This document shows positions 1 to 5,244 of a stretch of 5,244 nucleotides of DNA, piece after piece. A model generated the notes under the pieces. That model saw nothing but the letters and a program-made list of their open reading frames with translations. It was not told the DNA's origin and did not search any database. The stretch is from the NCBI GenBank assembly GCA_023412845.1, contig JAEZRH010000106.1, positions 1 to 5,244 on the forward strand. The letters run 5' to 3'. The position numbers were made by a program, and so were the translations under genes. The stretch's first letter is position 1, and every line of letters begins with the position of its first letter. This DNA is from Bacillota bacterium. GTDB taxonomy: Bacteria; Bacillota; Clostridia; Oscillospirales; Acutalibacteraceae.

Positions 1-5
1 AATTA

Positions 6-13
6 CTTCCTTT
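6..13 (-). promoter_or_regulatory. Probable Shine-Dalgarno of the next minus-strand gene (likely flgE)
   Basis: The minus strand ends GGAAAGGAAGTAATT. AAAGGAAG at 13-6 lies 5 bases from the window edge, so a start codon is expected just outside. By known gene order that gene should be flgE, the hook protein; none of its coding sequence is visible here. Confidence 0.5.
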
Positions 14-29
14 CCGTTTCCGGAACCGG

Positions 30-57
30 CCGGGCTTCTCTGTCAGTCGAAACCCGG
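30..57 (-). repeat. Hairpin between the TIGR02530-family gene and the next gene
   Basis: The minus strand reads CCGGGTTTC - 10-base loop - GAAGCCCGG: a 9-bp stem with one G-T wobble, starting 24 bases after the stop codon at 82-84. A second small repeat, CCGG-TT-CCGG (20-29), follows at once. No T run follows, so it does not look like an intrinsic terminator; it more likely shapes the leader of the next gene or protects the mRNA. The gap 1-81 otherwise holds no gene. Confidence 0.5.
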
Positions 58-81
58 AATGACCCCCTCTGCGAGGTCCGG

Positions 82-495
82 TCAAAGAATCACGGCTCCG
101 TCTATATTTGTGAATATGTTGTCTTTCATTTCTCCGCCGTTCATGGTGGTGACGACCGTTCTGCTCGGGATGTTGACGATGAAAGCGGTGCCGCCGTTCA
201 GAATCAGCGCCTCTTTGACGCCCTTGCTTTCGGCCTTGCCCACGGCGTCGTCCATTTTGGTCATCAGTTGGGGAGAAACTTCGATCTGCCTCGCGTCCAT
301 TCTCTGGATCGCATGTTTGGAAAAGGTGATCTGCGCGTTGCTCTCTTCAATGCTTTGCTGAAGTATCCGCGCGAAAGCGCCTTTTTCCGCGCCGTCGCCG
401 GTTTTCCGCGCCGTACGGTCCGTATTCGCGAGCTGCGCCGCATATGCCGGGTCAATAAACGCGGAATAATTCTTTTTGAACTGGATATCGTCCAT
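82..495 (-). CDS. Conserved flagellar operon protein (TIGR02530 / PF12611 family)
   Basis: The product is a 137-residue soluble protein with no signal peptide or membrane segment. It matches what I recall of the family annotated only as 'flagellar operon protein', which in Clostridia and relatives sits between flgD and flgE. The first 50 or so residues are variable. The conserved core starts at ITFSKHAIQRMDARQIEVSP (56-75), runs through an alpha-helical segment with AVGKAESKGVKEALIL (84-99), then AFIVNIPSRTVVTTM (104-118), and ends NIFTNIDGAVIL (126-137). The ATG at 493-495 follows the flgD stop by 4 bases; an AGGGTGA ribosome binding site overlaps the end of flgD, so translation is probably coupled. 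The biochemical role is not established to my knowledge. The position between the hook cap and hook protein genes suggests a part in hook assembly, as chaperone or regulator; this is inference. Confidence 0.9.
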   Translation of the reverse strand: MDDIQFKKNYSAFIDPAYAAQLANTDRTARKTGDGAEKGAFARILQQSIEESNAQITFSKHAIQRMDARQIEVSPQLMTKMDDAVGKAESKGVKEALILNGGTAFIVNIPSRTVVTTMNGGEMKDNIFTNIDGAVIL

Positions 496-499
496 AAAA

Positions 500-1141
500 T
501 CACCCTATGCTTGCAATGCTGGTAAGGTCGTAAGAAGTGCCGTTGATGACGATCTTGCAGTCGTCGTTGTCGCCGAACACGGCCTTTTCAACAGTGCCCG
601 TCACCGTCGGAGTGCTTGTGTCACCCGTGTTCACCGTAACGGTCTTGCCGACCAAAGAGGTCGCGTACTGCAGAATCGACATCTGAAGTCCGGCCAGAGT
701 CTGAGAAGTATCGTTATAGACGTTGGTCACCCCGGAAATATCGTACGAATTGTCGCCGATCGTGATTTTGCTGGTGCCGCTGGAATCGCAGGATGAAGCT
801 ACCACAATCCCGGTTACCGTGGGGTTGGTGGTGCTGCCGGTGCTGACCGTAACGGTTTTGCCGATCAGCGACGCCGCGTACTCCTTGTTGAAATTCTGCG
901 TCATCGACGTCATGGCCTCAATGGAGGAGAACTGGGCAAGCTCCGAGATATACTGGGTATTGTCTATGTTGCTGTCGAGGTTCTGGTTCTGGAACTGGGC
1001 CGCCATCAGCTTTAAAAAATCCGACATGTCGAGCGCCGTGTTCTTGGAATTGCTGGAAGACGACGACTGTGTGGAAGAGGAAGAAGACGTGGCGTATGCC
1101 TGACTCAGGCTGCCGTAACCCGTAACATTCAGGGAATCCAT
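500..1141 (-). CDS. flgD: Hook assembly (hook cap) protein FlgD with duplicated C-terminal module
   Basis: FlgD is exported through the flagellar type III system, forms the temporary cap on the growing hook and guides FlgE polymerisation. The product has 213 residues. A Ser/Thr-rich linker (about 18-34) precedes the conserved FlgD N-terminal domain (PF03963 type): MSDFLKLMAAQFQNQN (39-54), then the stretch containing YISELAQFSSIEAM up to about 85. The rest is two copies of one module, residues 88-141 (719-880) and 159-212 (506-667), each beginning YA-x-SL-[IV]-GKTVTV and ending SYD-[IL] plus a short hydrophobic strand. This module resembles the FlgD tudor-like domain (PF13861). I see no separate FlgD Ig-like insert as found in enterobacterial FlgD. 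Each copy has one cysteine (C118, C195), at non-equivalent positions. Many Bacillota FlgD proteins are shorter, with a single module. The next gene starts 4 bases after the TGA. Confidence 0.94.
   Translation of the reverse strand: MDSLNVTGYGSLSQAYATSSSSSTQSSSSSNSKNTALDMSDFLKLMAAQFQNQNLDSNIDNTQYISELAQFSSIEAMTSMTQNFNKEYAASLIGKTVTVSTGSTTNPTVTGIVVASSCDSSGTSKITIGDNSYDISGVTNVYNDTSQTLAGLQMSILQYATSLVGKTVTVNTGDTSTPTVTGTVEKAVFGDNDDCKIVINGTSYDLTSIASIG
506..880 (-). repeat. Tandem intragenic duplication in flgD
   Basis: Two 54-codon units, 719-880 and 506-667, are offset by 213 bases (71 codons). The encoded units align without gaps with 25 of 54 identical residues by my count. Similarity remains at DNA level at the unit starts: the plus-strand stretch ACCGTAACGGT-x-TTGCCGA occurs near both 849 and 632. 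The 17-residue linker between them (142-158, YNDTSQTLAGLQMSILQ) is not repeated. This points to an old in-frame duplication. Confidence 0.8.
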
Positions 1142-1146
1142 TTTTG

Positions 1147-1154
1147 CCTCCTTT
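1147..1154 (-). promoter_or_regulatory. Shine-Dalgarno of flgD
   Basis: On the minus strand AAAGGAGG lies 5 bases before the ATG at 1139-1141, inside the 21-base fliK-flgD gap. It supports this ATG as the flgD start. Confidence 0.88.
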
Positions 1155-1157
1155 CCG

Positions 1158-1172
1158 CGGTGCTAGGCACCG
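1158..1172 (-). repeat. Perfect hairpin overlapping the fliK stop codon
   Basis: The minus-strand sequence is CGGTGC-CTA-GCACCG: 6-bp stem, 3-base loop. The fliK stop TAG (1165-1163) uses two loop bases and the first base of the 3' arm. No T run follows; the next sequence is the flgD ribosome binding site, so it is not an intrinsic terminator. It may modulate fliK-to-flgD reinitiation, or be chance in GC-rich DNA. Confidence 0.45.
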
Positions 1173-2620
1173 ACCGTTTTTCGCATAATGGTGAGAAAAT
1201 CTTCCGTACTGATTGCGCCGACATTGCTCAGCGGGAGCGGTTCTTCATCTTTTTTACGCCTGCCGTTTTCCTGCTGCTGCCGGTCCTGCCCGCCGGAACC
1301 CCCGTCCTGCGCGTACCACTGCTGCGCCGCCGACGTATCCGGTTGTACCACCTGCACGGACTGCCCCGTCGCAGTCTGAAGCATGGAGCGGATATCCCCC
1401 GAGCTGGAGGCAAGCAGGTCCTGGGTCTTTGCGTTGTCCGCCGCAAGCTGAACGGTCAGAAGGCCGTCCCTGGAGGTCAGCTTCACGCTGACTTTGCCGA
1501 GCGAATCGGGGTAGAGGTCGACCTGAAGCTGTTTGGTTCCGCTTTTAAAGCCTTCGGCCACGGCGTTCGCCACCTGCCTCGAAGGGGAGACCTGTGTCTG
1601 CGCCGTTTTGTCGGATACCTTGATCACGACCTTGCCGCCTGCATAAAGGGCTGCGGCCGACGGCGCGGACGCGCCTGCGGAATCTTCCGCGGAAATGCGT
1701 TCCTCACGGCCGGAGCCGCCGGTGTTCCCGGCAAAACCCTGTTCCGCAGTCCGGAGCTTTGACGTTTCTTCTCCTGCCGGTACGGCTGCCGTATCTTTGC
1801 TGCCTGAAATGCCATCGGACGCCTGCACCGGGCTCTGGGCCGTGGTGTCGGCGGACGAAAGCACGACGATCCTGCCGGATGTATCGGGCTGCGGGACCGG
1901 CGGAAGAGACTGTGCTTGTGCCGGGGCCGTGGCTTCGGATCGCTGCGGCGCCGTTTGTGCGGCTGCCTGCGGTGCTTCGTATGCCGTCTGCTGCGGGAAA
2001 ACTTCGGGAAGGACCGCCTTGTCTGCGGAAACCGGCTGTTGACCGGTCTGCACGGAAGCGGCTGTCTGCGCCGGCGTACCGGAACCGGAAGTCTGCTGGG
2101 CAACCGACGGAAGCTGTTGAGCTGCGGCTGTAAAGGTCTGTGTCTTCTGCCCGGTGTCCTGAGGAACCGTCGGCCCCGCGGAACTCTGCTGCTCAGAAGC
2201 CGGCTGTAAAAGCGACATGCTCTCTTGCACTGCCGAGGACTGTGCGGGCTGTACCAGTGACGTCTGAGCCGCCTGCGACGCTGCCGGGCCGGGTTGTACT
2301 GTGTCGGCCGCCGTCTGGACGGCATTGGGATTCTGTTTGCCCGTCTGGACCGCGAACAGCGCCGCCAGCGCCGAGGCATCGTATGGGGGCGCTGCGGTTC
2401 TGCCGTCGGCCGTATCCCCGTCGCCGGGGAGCTGCCCTTCCGTCTTTCCGTCCGATGCGCCCTGCGCCGGGGCCTTGCCCTGCGGCACCGCCCGCTGTGA
2501 AGCTGTCTGCATCAGCGAAAGAAAAGCAGCGTCAGCCGACGCGCCGGACTTTGCGGCGCCGGAAGAAGAAGCCGGAGCCTGCACCATCTGCGTGGACAGG
2601 GAAATTTCCTGTAAAGCCAT
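1163..2620 (-). CDS. fliK: Flagellar hook-length control protein FliK
   Basis: FliK is exported during hook growth, measures hook length and switches the export gate (through FlhB) from hook to filament substrates. The product has 485 residues. Residues 1-20 include a short amphipathic start (MALQEISLSTQMVQ). About 20-340 is low-complexity Ala/Gln/Pro/Ser/Thr-rich sequence, as expected of the disordered ruler part. The conserved C-terminal Flg_hook domain (PF02120 type) spans about 345-427. It contains LQVDLYPDSLGKVSVKL (365-381), the typical L-x-P-x-x-L-G-x-V-x-V motif, followed by LLTVQLAADNAKTQDLLASS. A charged tail (GRRKKDEE, 453-460) and a short helix end the protein. The sequence contains no cysteine. 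The start is set by the ribosome binding site at 2626-2634. Identity rests on the C-terminal domain and on position before flgD; the ruler part is too simple in composition to be informative. Confidence 0.93.
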   Translation of the reverse strand: MALQEISLSTQMVQAPASSSGAAKSGASADAAFLSLMQTASQRAVPQGKAPAQGASDGKTEGQLPGDGDTADGRTAAPPYDASALAALFAVQTGKQNPNAVQTAADTVQPGPAASQAAQTSLVQPAQSSAVQESMSLLQPASEQQSSAGPTVPQDTGQKTQTFTAAAQQLPSVAQQTSGSGTPAQTAASVQTGQQPVSADKAVLPEVFPQQTAYEAPQAAAQTAPQRSEATAPAQAQSLPPVPQPDTSGRIVVLSSADTTAQSPVQASDGISGSKDTAAVPAGEETSKLRTAEQGFAGNTGGSGREERISAEDSAGASAPSAAALYAGGKVVIKVSDKTAQTQVSPSRQVANAVAEGFKSGTKQLQVDLYPDSLGKVSVKLTSRDGLLTVQLAADNAKTQDLLASSSGDIRSMLQTATGQSVQVVQPDTSAAQQWYAQDGGSGGQDRQQQENGRRKKDEEPLPLSNVGAISTEDFLTIMRKTVGA

Positions 2621-2625
2621 CTTTT

Positions 2626-2634
2626 CACCTCCTT
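2626..2634 (-). promoter_or_regulatory. Strong Shine-Dalgarno of fliK
   Basis: On the minus strand AAGGAGGTG lies 5 bases before the ATG at 2618-2620. It matches the 16S rRNA 3' end nearly perfectly and fixes the start of fliK. It is the strongest ribosome binding site in the window, which suggests fliK is translated independently of fliJ, 70 bases upstream. Confidence 0.9.
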
Positions 2635-2645
2635 CTTATCAAATT

Positions 2646-2671
2646 CTATCTAAAAAGGAAATATTAGATAG
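2646..2671 (-). repeat. 8-bp inverted repeat in the AT-rich fliJ-fliK gap
   Basis: The arms CTATCTAA (2646-2653) and TTAGATAG (2664-2671) are perfectly complementary around a 10-base loop. They lie in a 70-base gap (2621-2690) that is much richer in A/T than the surrounding genes. On the minus strand the sequence also contains TAGAAT (2648-2643), similar to a sigma-A -10 box, but I see no good -35 box at 16-18 bases. It could be an operator-like site, an mRNA hairpin upstream of the fliK ribosome binding site, or a degenerate remnant. An AT stem with a 10-base loop would be only weakly stable in RNA. Confidence 0.4.
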
Positions 2672-2684
2672 CAAAATCCAGACT

Positions 2685-2699
2685 GCGGTCTCAGACCGC
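2685..2699 (-). repeat. Perfect hairpin with the fliJ stop codon in its loop
   Basis: The minus-strand sequence is GCGGTC-TGA-GACCGC, a 6-bp GC-rich stem whose 3-base loop is exactly the fliJ stop codon. The arms also read as a 7+7 palindrome around one central base. On the mRNA side it is followed by AGTCTGGATTTTGC: the nearest T run is only four long and lies about 8 bases past the stem, so this is a poor intrinsic terminator. It may affect termination, ribosome release or mRNA stability, or be chance. The repeat is seen directly; any function is inference. Confidence 0.5.
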
Positions 2700-3152
2700 C
2701 CGAACACCCGTCAGGCAGGCGGCATCCGCCCGGCCGACAAACTCCTCAATGAACTGTTCCTGCTCCTTCCGGTCTTTCGCAAGGTACTCCTGAAGCTGCT
2801 TGTCCCGGATGCGCTCGAGGCCGGAGATATCGCTGTTCATCTGCACGATCTCCCGCTGTTTGTCCTCGACGGCCAGAAGGGCTTTTCCCCGCTGTTCCTG
2901 CAGCTGTTTGCCCTGCCGGTTCAGCTCGCCGAAATATCTTTTGTACACCGCTATGCTTCGGGGGTCCATGCCATTCCGCATCTTCTCCGTCAGCGTGCAG
3001 TTGTAACTGTGGAATTCATTGTTTATGCTCTCAATGGACTGCTCGATCTCACGCTGCCGGAAACGGAGCTGCTCCAGCTCATTTTTCAGCAGGTCCAGCG
3101 TTTCCCGCTTGAAGCGGAGGACTTTTTCCAGGGTAAAGGCAAACTGCTTCAT
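2691..3152 (-). CDS. fliJ: Flagellar export protein FliJ, coiled-coil stalk of the export ATPase
   Basis: FliJ is a small two-helix antiparallel coiled coil that inserts into the centre of the FliI hexamer, like the gamma subunit of F1, and contacts the export gate; it also helps recycle chaperones. The product has 153 residues (family about 145-150). It begins KQFAFTLEKVLRFKRE, the usual FliJ opening (F-x-L-x-x-L/V-L-x-x-K/R). Almost all of it is charged heptad-like helix (about 8-58 and 65-140), with a break at NGMDPRS (60-66) that would be the hinge. The ATG follows the fliI stop after 4 bases, with a GAGGGAG ribosome binding site inside the fliI 3' end. The last 13 or so residues (RADAACLTGVRAV) lie outside the helix. 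The stop codon TGA sits in the loop of a perfect hairpin (2685-2699). Confidence 0.93.
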   Translation of the reverse strand: MKQFAFTLEKVLRFKRETLDLLKNELEQLRFRQREIEQSIESINNEFHSYNCTLTEKMRNGMDPRSIAVYKRYFGELNRQGKQLQEQRGKALLAVEDKQREIVQMNSDISGLERIRDKQLQEYLAKDRKEQEQFIEEFVGRADAACLTGVRAV

Positions 3153-3156
3153 CCGT

Positions 3157-4458
3157 TTAAATCTCCCTCATCAGGCTGTCGGTTTCTTCGTCGGTAAACT
3201 TTTCGTCCACTTTCTGCTCGAGGAATGCGTTGATCTTATCTATTTTACTGACCGCCTCGTCAAGCCTGCGGTTCATGCCCGGCTTGTAGGCGCCTATGGA
3301 AATCAGGTCGTAGTTCTGGTAATAGACCGCAAGCAGGTTGCGTATCTTTGCGGCGAGCGCCAGGCGCTCGGGCGAAGTGATGTCCGTCATAAGTCTTGAA
3401 ATGCTTGCGTTCACGTCGATTGCGGGGTAATGGTTCTGGTTCGCAAGCGACCGCGAAAGCACGATGTGCCCATCCAGAATACCGCGGACGGTGTCGGAGA
3501 TCGGCTCGTTGGTGTCGTCCCCCTCGACCAGCACGGTGTAGATTCCGGTGATGGAACCGGTTTTGAAATTGCCGCAGCGCTCCAGCAGCCTCGGCAGCTC
3601 AGCATAGATGGAGGGCGTATACCCGCGGGCGATGGGCGGCTCGCCGACCGAAAGGCCGATCTCGCGCTGGGCCATCGCAAAACGGGTCAGGGAATCCATC
3701 ATCAGCAGAACGTCGCACCCTTTGTCGCGGAAATATTCCGCGATCGCGGTCGCAACGGCGGGGCATTTCGCGCGGAACATCGCGGGCTGGTCGGAAGTCG
3801 CCACAACAAGAACGGAACGGGCAAGCCCTTCTTCCCCGAGGTCTTTTTCAATGAATTCCTTGACCTCGCGTCCACGCTCGCCTACCAGTGCGATGACGTT
3901 GACGTCGGATTTGACGTTTTTCGCGATCATGCCCATCAGCGTGCTTTTGCCGACGCCGCTTCCGGAGAAAATGCCCATTCTCTGCCCCTTGCCGATGGTC
4001 AGCAGCCCGTCGATGGCCTTGATGCCGTAGCTGAGCGGCTGGCTGATGCGCGGGCGTTCCAGCGGATTGGTGTAGGAAGCGTCGATGTCGTAGTACTGCT
4101 CCGGCTTGAACGACCCCGTGCCGTCGAGCGGTTTCCCCCTGGCGTCGACCGTGTGCCCCACAAGAAAGTCGCCGACCGGGACCCGCAGCTTGTGTCCGGT
4201 GTTCTCCACGATGCTGCCGAGGCCGACGCCCCTGACATCGCCGTAGGCCATGAGCAGGGTGTTGCCGTCCCGGAAGCCGACGACCTCGGCGGTAACGCCG
4301 TCGTCGCCCTCCTGCCTGCCGATTGCGCAAATATCGCCGACCTTCGCTTCGATGCCTGTCGCTTCGATCATCATGCCGGCGATGTTCTTCACTTTTCCCT
4401 TATAATTCAGAGGGTCGACTCTGGAAACGATCTCGCAGGCGGCCTGCAAATCGAACAT
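3157..4458 (-). CDS. fliI: Flagellum-specific type III export ATPase FliI
   Basis: FliI is the F1-beta-like ATPase of the flagellar type III export apparatus; its hexamer on the cytoplasmic side hydrolyses ATP to help unfold and feed export substrates. The product has 433 residues, full length for the family (about 435-455). An N-terminal beta-barrel domain (about 1-95) is followed by the nucleotide-binding core. The Walker A loop is SGSGVGKST at 165-173 (K171, S172). GERGREVKEF at 193-202 holds the probable catalytic glutamate E194. Walker B is VLLMMDSLTRFAMAQRE with D255. The strongly conserved SVGEPPIARGYTPSIYAELPRLLERCG follows at 270-296, then a helical C-terminal domain. The ATG at 4456-4458 is preceded by GGGGTG at 4466-4471 as a modest ribosome binding site. 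The gene ends only 4 bases before fliJ, so translation of the two is probably coupled. No key residue is missing. Confidence 0.98.
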   Translation of the reverse strand: MFDLQAACEIVSRVDPLNYKGKVKNIAGMMIEATGIEAKVGDICAIGRQEGDDGVTAEVVGFRDGNTLLMAYGDVRGVGLGSIVENTGHKLRVPVGDFLVGHTVDARGKPLDGTGSFKPEQYYDIDASYTNPLERPRISQPLSYGIKAIDGLLTIGKGQRMGIFSGSGVGKSTLMGMIAKNVKSDVNVIALVGERGREVKEFIEKDLGEEGLARSVLVVATSDQPAMFRAKCPAVATAIAEYFRDKGCDVLLMMDSLTRFAMAQREIGLSVGEPPIARGYTPSIYAELPRLLERCGNFKTGSITGIYTVLVEGDDTNEPISDTVRGILDGHIVLSRSLANQNHYPAIDVNASISRLMTDITSPERLALAAKIRNLLAVYYQNYDLISIGAYKPGMNRRLDEAVSKIDKINAFLEQKVDEKFTDEETDSLMREI

Positions 4459-4480
4459 GCTTTTTCACCCCGAGCCGGTG

Positions 4481-5244
4481 TTACTGGGCCTGCGCCCGCA
4501 TTGCGTCTTCTATGGAAAGCTTGATTTTCCGAAGCTGGCTGTCGACGCCCGCGTCGATGACCTGATCCGGCATCTCGATCACGCAGGCGCCCTCGTTCAT
4601 GCCGTCCGTCGGTACGACCTTGACGTTTTCGGAAACCTCCTGCAGTGCCTTTACGATGTTATTGTCCGCTTTCATCAGGACGGCCGCCGTTTCGCTGGAA
4701 ACATAGATGCGCACCCAGCCCTGATTGCGGTAAGCGTCCATCGCGTTCAGGATGATGGAGCGCATCGTTTTTTCGTCCGTTTCGAGTTCTCTTTTAAGGA
4801 TGGCCTTCGCGATGGCGACCGCCAGGTTCTGCAGATCGTCCTCAAAATCCTTTAAGATCCGCGTCTTGGACTTTTCAACGGCCTCGATCATCCTTCCGAG
4901 CTCCTGGACGTTCTTCCGGTTCTCGGCGGCGGCAGCCTTGTATCCCTCATCCTCGCCCGCGCGGCGGCCCGCCTCGAGCCCGTCGCTTTTGCCGCTTTCC
5001 ATGCCCTGCGCGTAACCTTCGGAATAGGCGCGTTTGCGCACGCTTGCGGCCTCGCGCGACATCTGTTCGCTGGTTTCCTGCATCAGGCGGGCGCTGTAGC
5101 TCTGCGCGGCCTCGATGATCTGCTTCGCTTTTGCGGACGCCTCCTCCAGGATCGCGCCCGCCTGCTGTTCGGGAGGAGGATCGTGCTGCTCCGGCTCTTT
5201 TTCGGGGGAATGCTTCTCCGGCGGCGCGGCGGGGGTATCGTCTT
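4481..5244 (-). CDS. fliH: Flagellar assembly protein FliH, export ATPase regulator (5' end cut by window)
   Basis: FliH binds the export ATPase FliI as a dimer, restrains it and links it to the C-ring at the cytoplasmic base of the flagellum. The frame stays open from the TAA at 4481-4483 to the right edge with no stop, giving at least 253 residues. The family is usually about 230-270, so the true start should lie only slightly beyond the window. The ATG at 5083 is internal: the 53 codons before it encode a Pro/Glu-rich stretch (visible residues 4-24) and then a helix starting AGAILEEASAKAKQIIEAAQ, both typical of a FliH N-terminus. Visible residues 76-100 carry seven glycines spaced exactly four apart (GxxxG repeats), a known FliH hallmark. 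A coiled coil and the globular FliI-binding C-terminal domain follow (about 120-253). fliI starts 22 bases downstream. Identification rests on these features plus the fliI/fliJ neighbours. Confidence 0.93.
   Translation of the reverse strand, partial: DDTPAAPPEKHSPEKEPEQHDPPPEQQAGAILEEASAKAKQIIEAAQSYSARLMQETSEQMSREAASVRKRAYSEGYAQGMESGKSDGLEAGRRAGEDEGYKAAAAENRKNVQELGRMIEAVEKSKTRILKDFEDDLQNLAVAIAKAILKRELETDEKTMRSIILNAMDAYRNQGWVRIYVSSETAAVLMKADNNIVKALQEVSENVKVVPTDGMNEGACVIEMPDQVIDAGVDSQLRKIKLSIEDAMRAQAQ

Noticed and set aside
1050..1090. Simple-sequence tract encoding the Ser-rich stretch of FlgD as a phase-variation site
   Set aside because: The codons are mixed and there is no long run of one base or one short unit that would slip readily.
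1624..2379. 251-residue Arg/Pro-rich open frame on the minus strand inside fliK
   Set aside because: It is an alternative frame of the low-complexity FliK linker; the extreme Arg content comes from GC-rich codons read out of frame.
2643..2681. Sigma-A promoter upstream of fliK
   Set aside because: TAGAAT is a fair -10 box, but no matching -35 hexamer is present at 16-18 bases, so I do not list it as a feature; it is kept only as a possibility in the gap finding.
2671..2699. Rho-independent terminator after fliJ
   Set aside because: The hairpin stem is only 6-7 bp and the nearest T run is four long and about 8 bases downstream; operon context also argues for read-through.
2301..3197. 298-residue open frame on the plus strand opposite fliJ and the fliK start
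   Set aside because: It spans two real minus-strand genes and their gap, has no recognisable domain, and its composition is that of an antisense shadow.
3430..4524. 364-residue open frame on the plus strand opposite fliI
   Set aside because: It is antisense to a clearly functional fliI, has no family resemblance and is rich in His/Asp/Arg as expected from reading GC-rich coding DNA backwards.
4481..5083. Taking the ATG at 5083 as the fliH start
   Set aside because: The frame continues open to the window edge and the upstream 53 codons encode a typical Pro-rich plus helical FliH N-terminus, so this methionine is internal.

Overview
The window is a stretch of a flagellar (fla/che-type) operon. 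All six recognisable genes lie on the minus strand and are read from the right edge to the left: fliH (5' end cut off by the window), fliI, fliJ, fliK, flgD, and a small conserved 'flagellar operon protein' of the TIGR02530 / PF12611 type. The last 81 bases hold no gene. They contain a hairpin and, at the very edge, a Shine-Dalgarno-like sequence for the next minus-strand gene, which by known gene order is probably the hook protein gene flgE. No mobile element, CRISPR array, tRNA or rRNA is visible.

The order fliH-fliI-fliJ-fliK-flgD-(TIGR02530)-(flgE) is characteristic of Bacillota, especially Clostridia. Strong AAGGAGG-type ribosome binding sites (fliK, flgD) fit this. The sequence is GC-rich for Clostridia, which suggests one of the higher-GC lineages such as Oscillospiraceae/Ruminococcaceae. 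That placement is inference; no species is recognised.

Right part (3157-5244): fliH and fliI encode the regulator and the ATPase of the flagellar type III export apparatus. Middle (2691-3152): fliJ encodes the coiled-coil stalk of that ATPase. Left part (82-2620): fliK (hook-length ruler and export switch), flgD (hook cap) and the TIGR02530 protein form a hook-assembly block. Most junctions are tight (4, 4, 21 and 22 bases), which fits one polycistronic message. The exception is a 70-base AT-rich gap between fliJ and fliK.

No undescribed system is evident. The main points worth a second look are a FlgD whose C-terminal half is a tandem duplication (54-residue units, about 45% identical, alignable without gaps), small perfect hairpins placed on the stop codons of fliJ and fliK, the AT-rich fliJ-fliK gap with its own inverted repeat, an unusually regular seven-glycine GxxxG ladder in FliH, and the conserved but poorly understood TIGR02530 protein.
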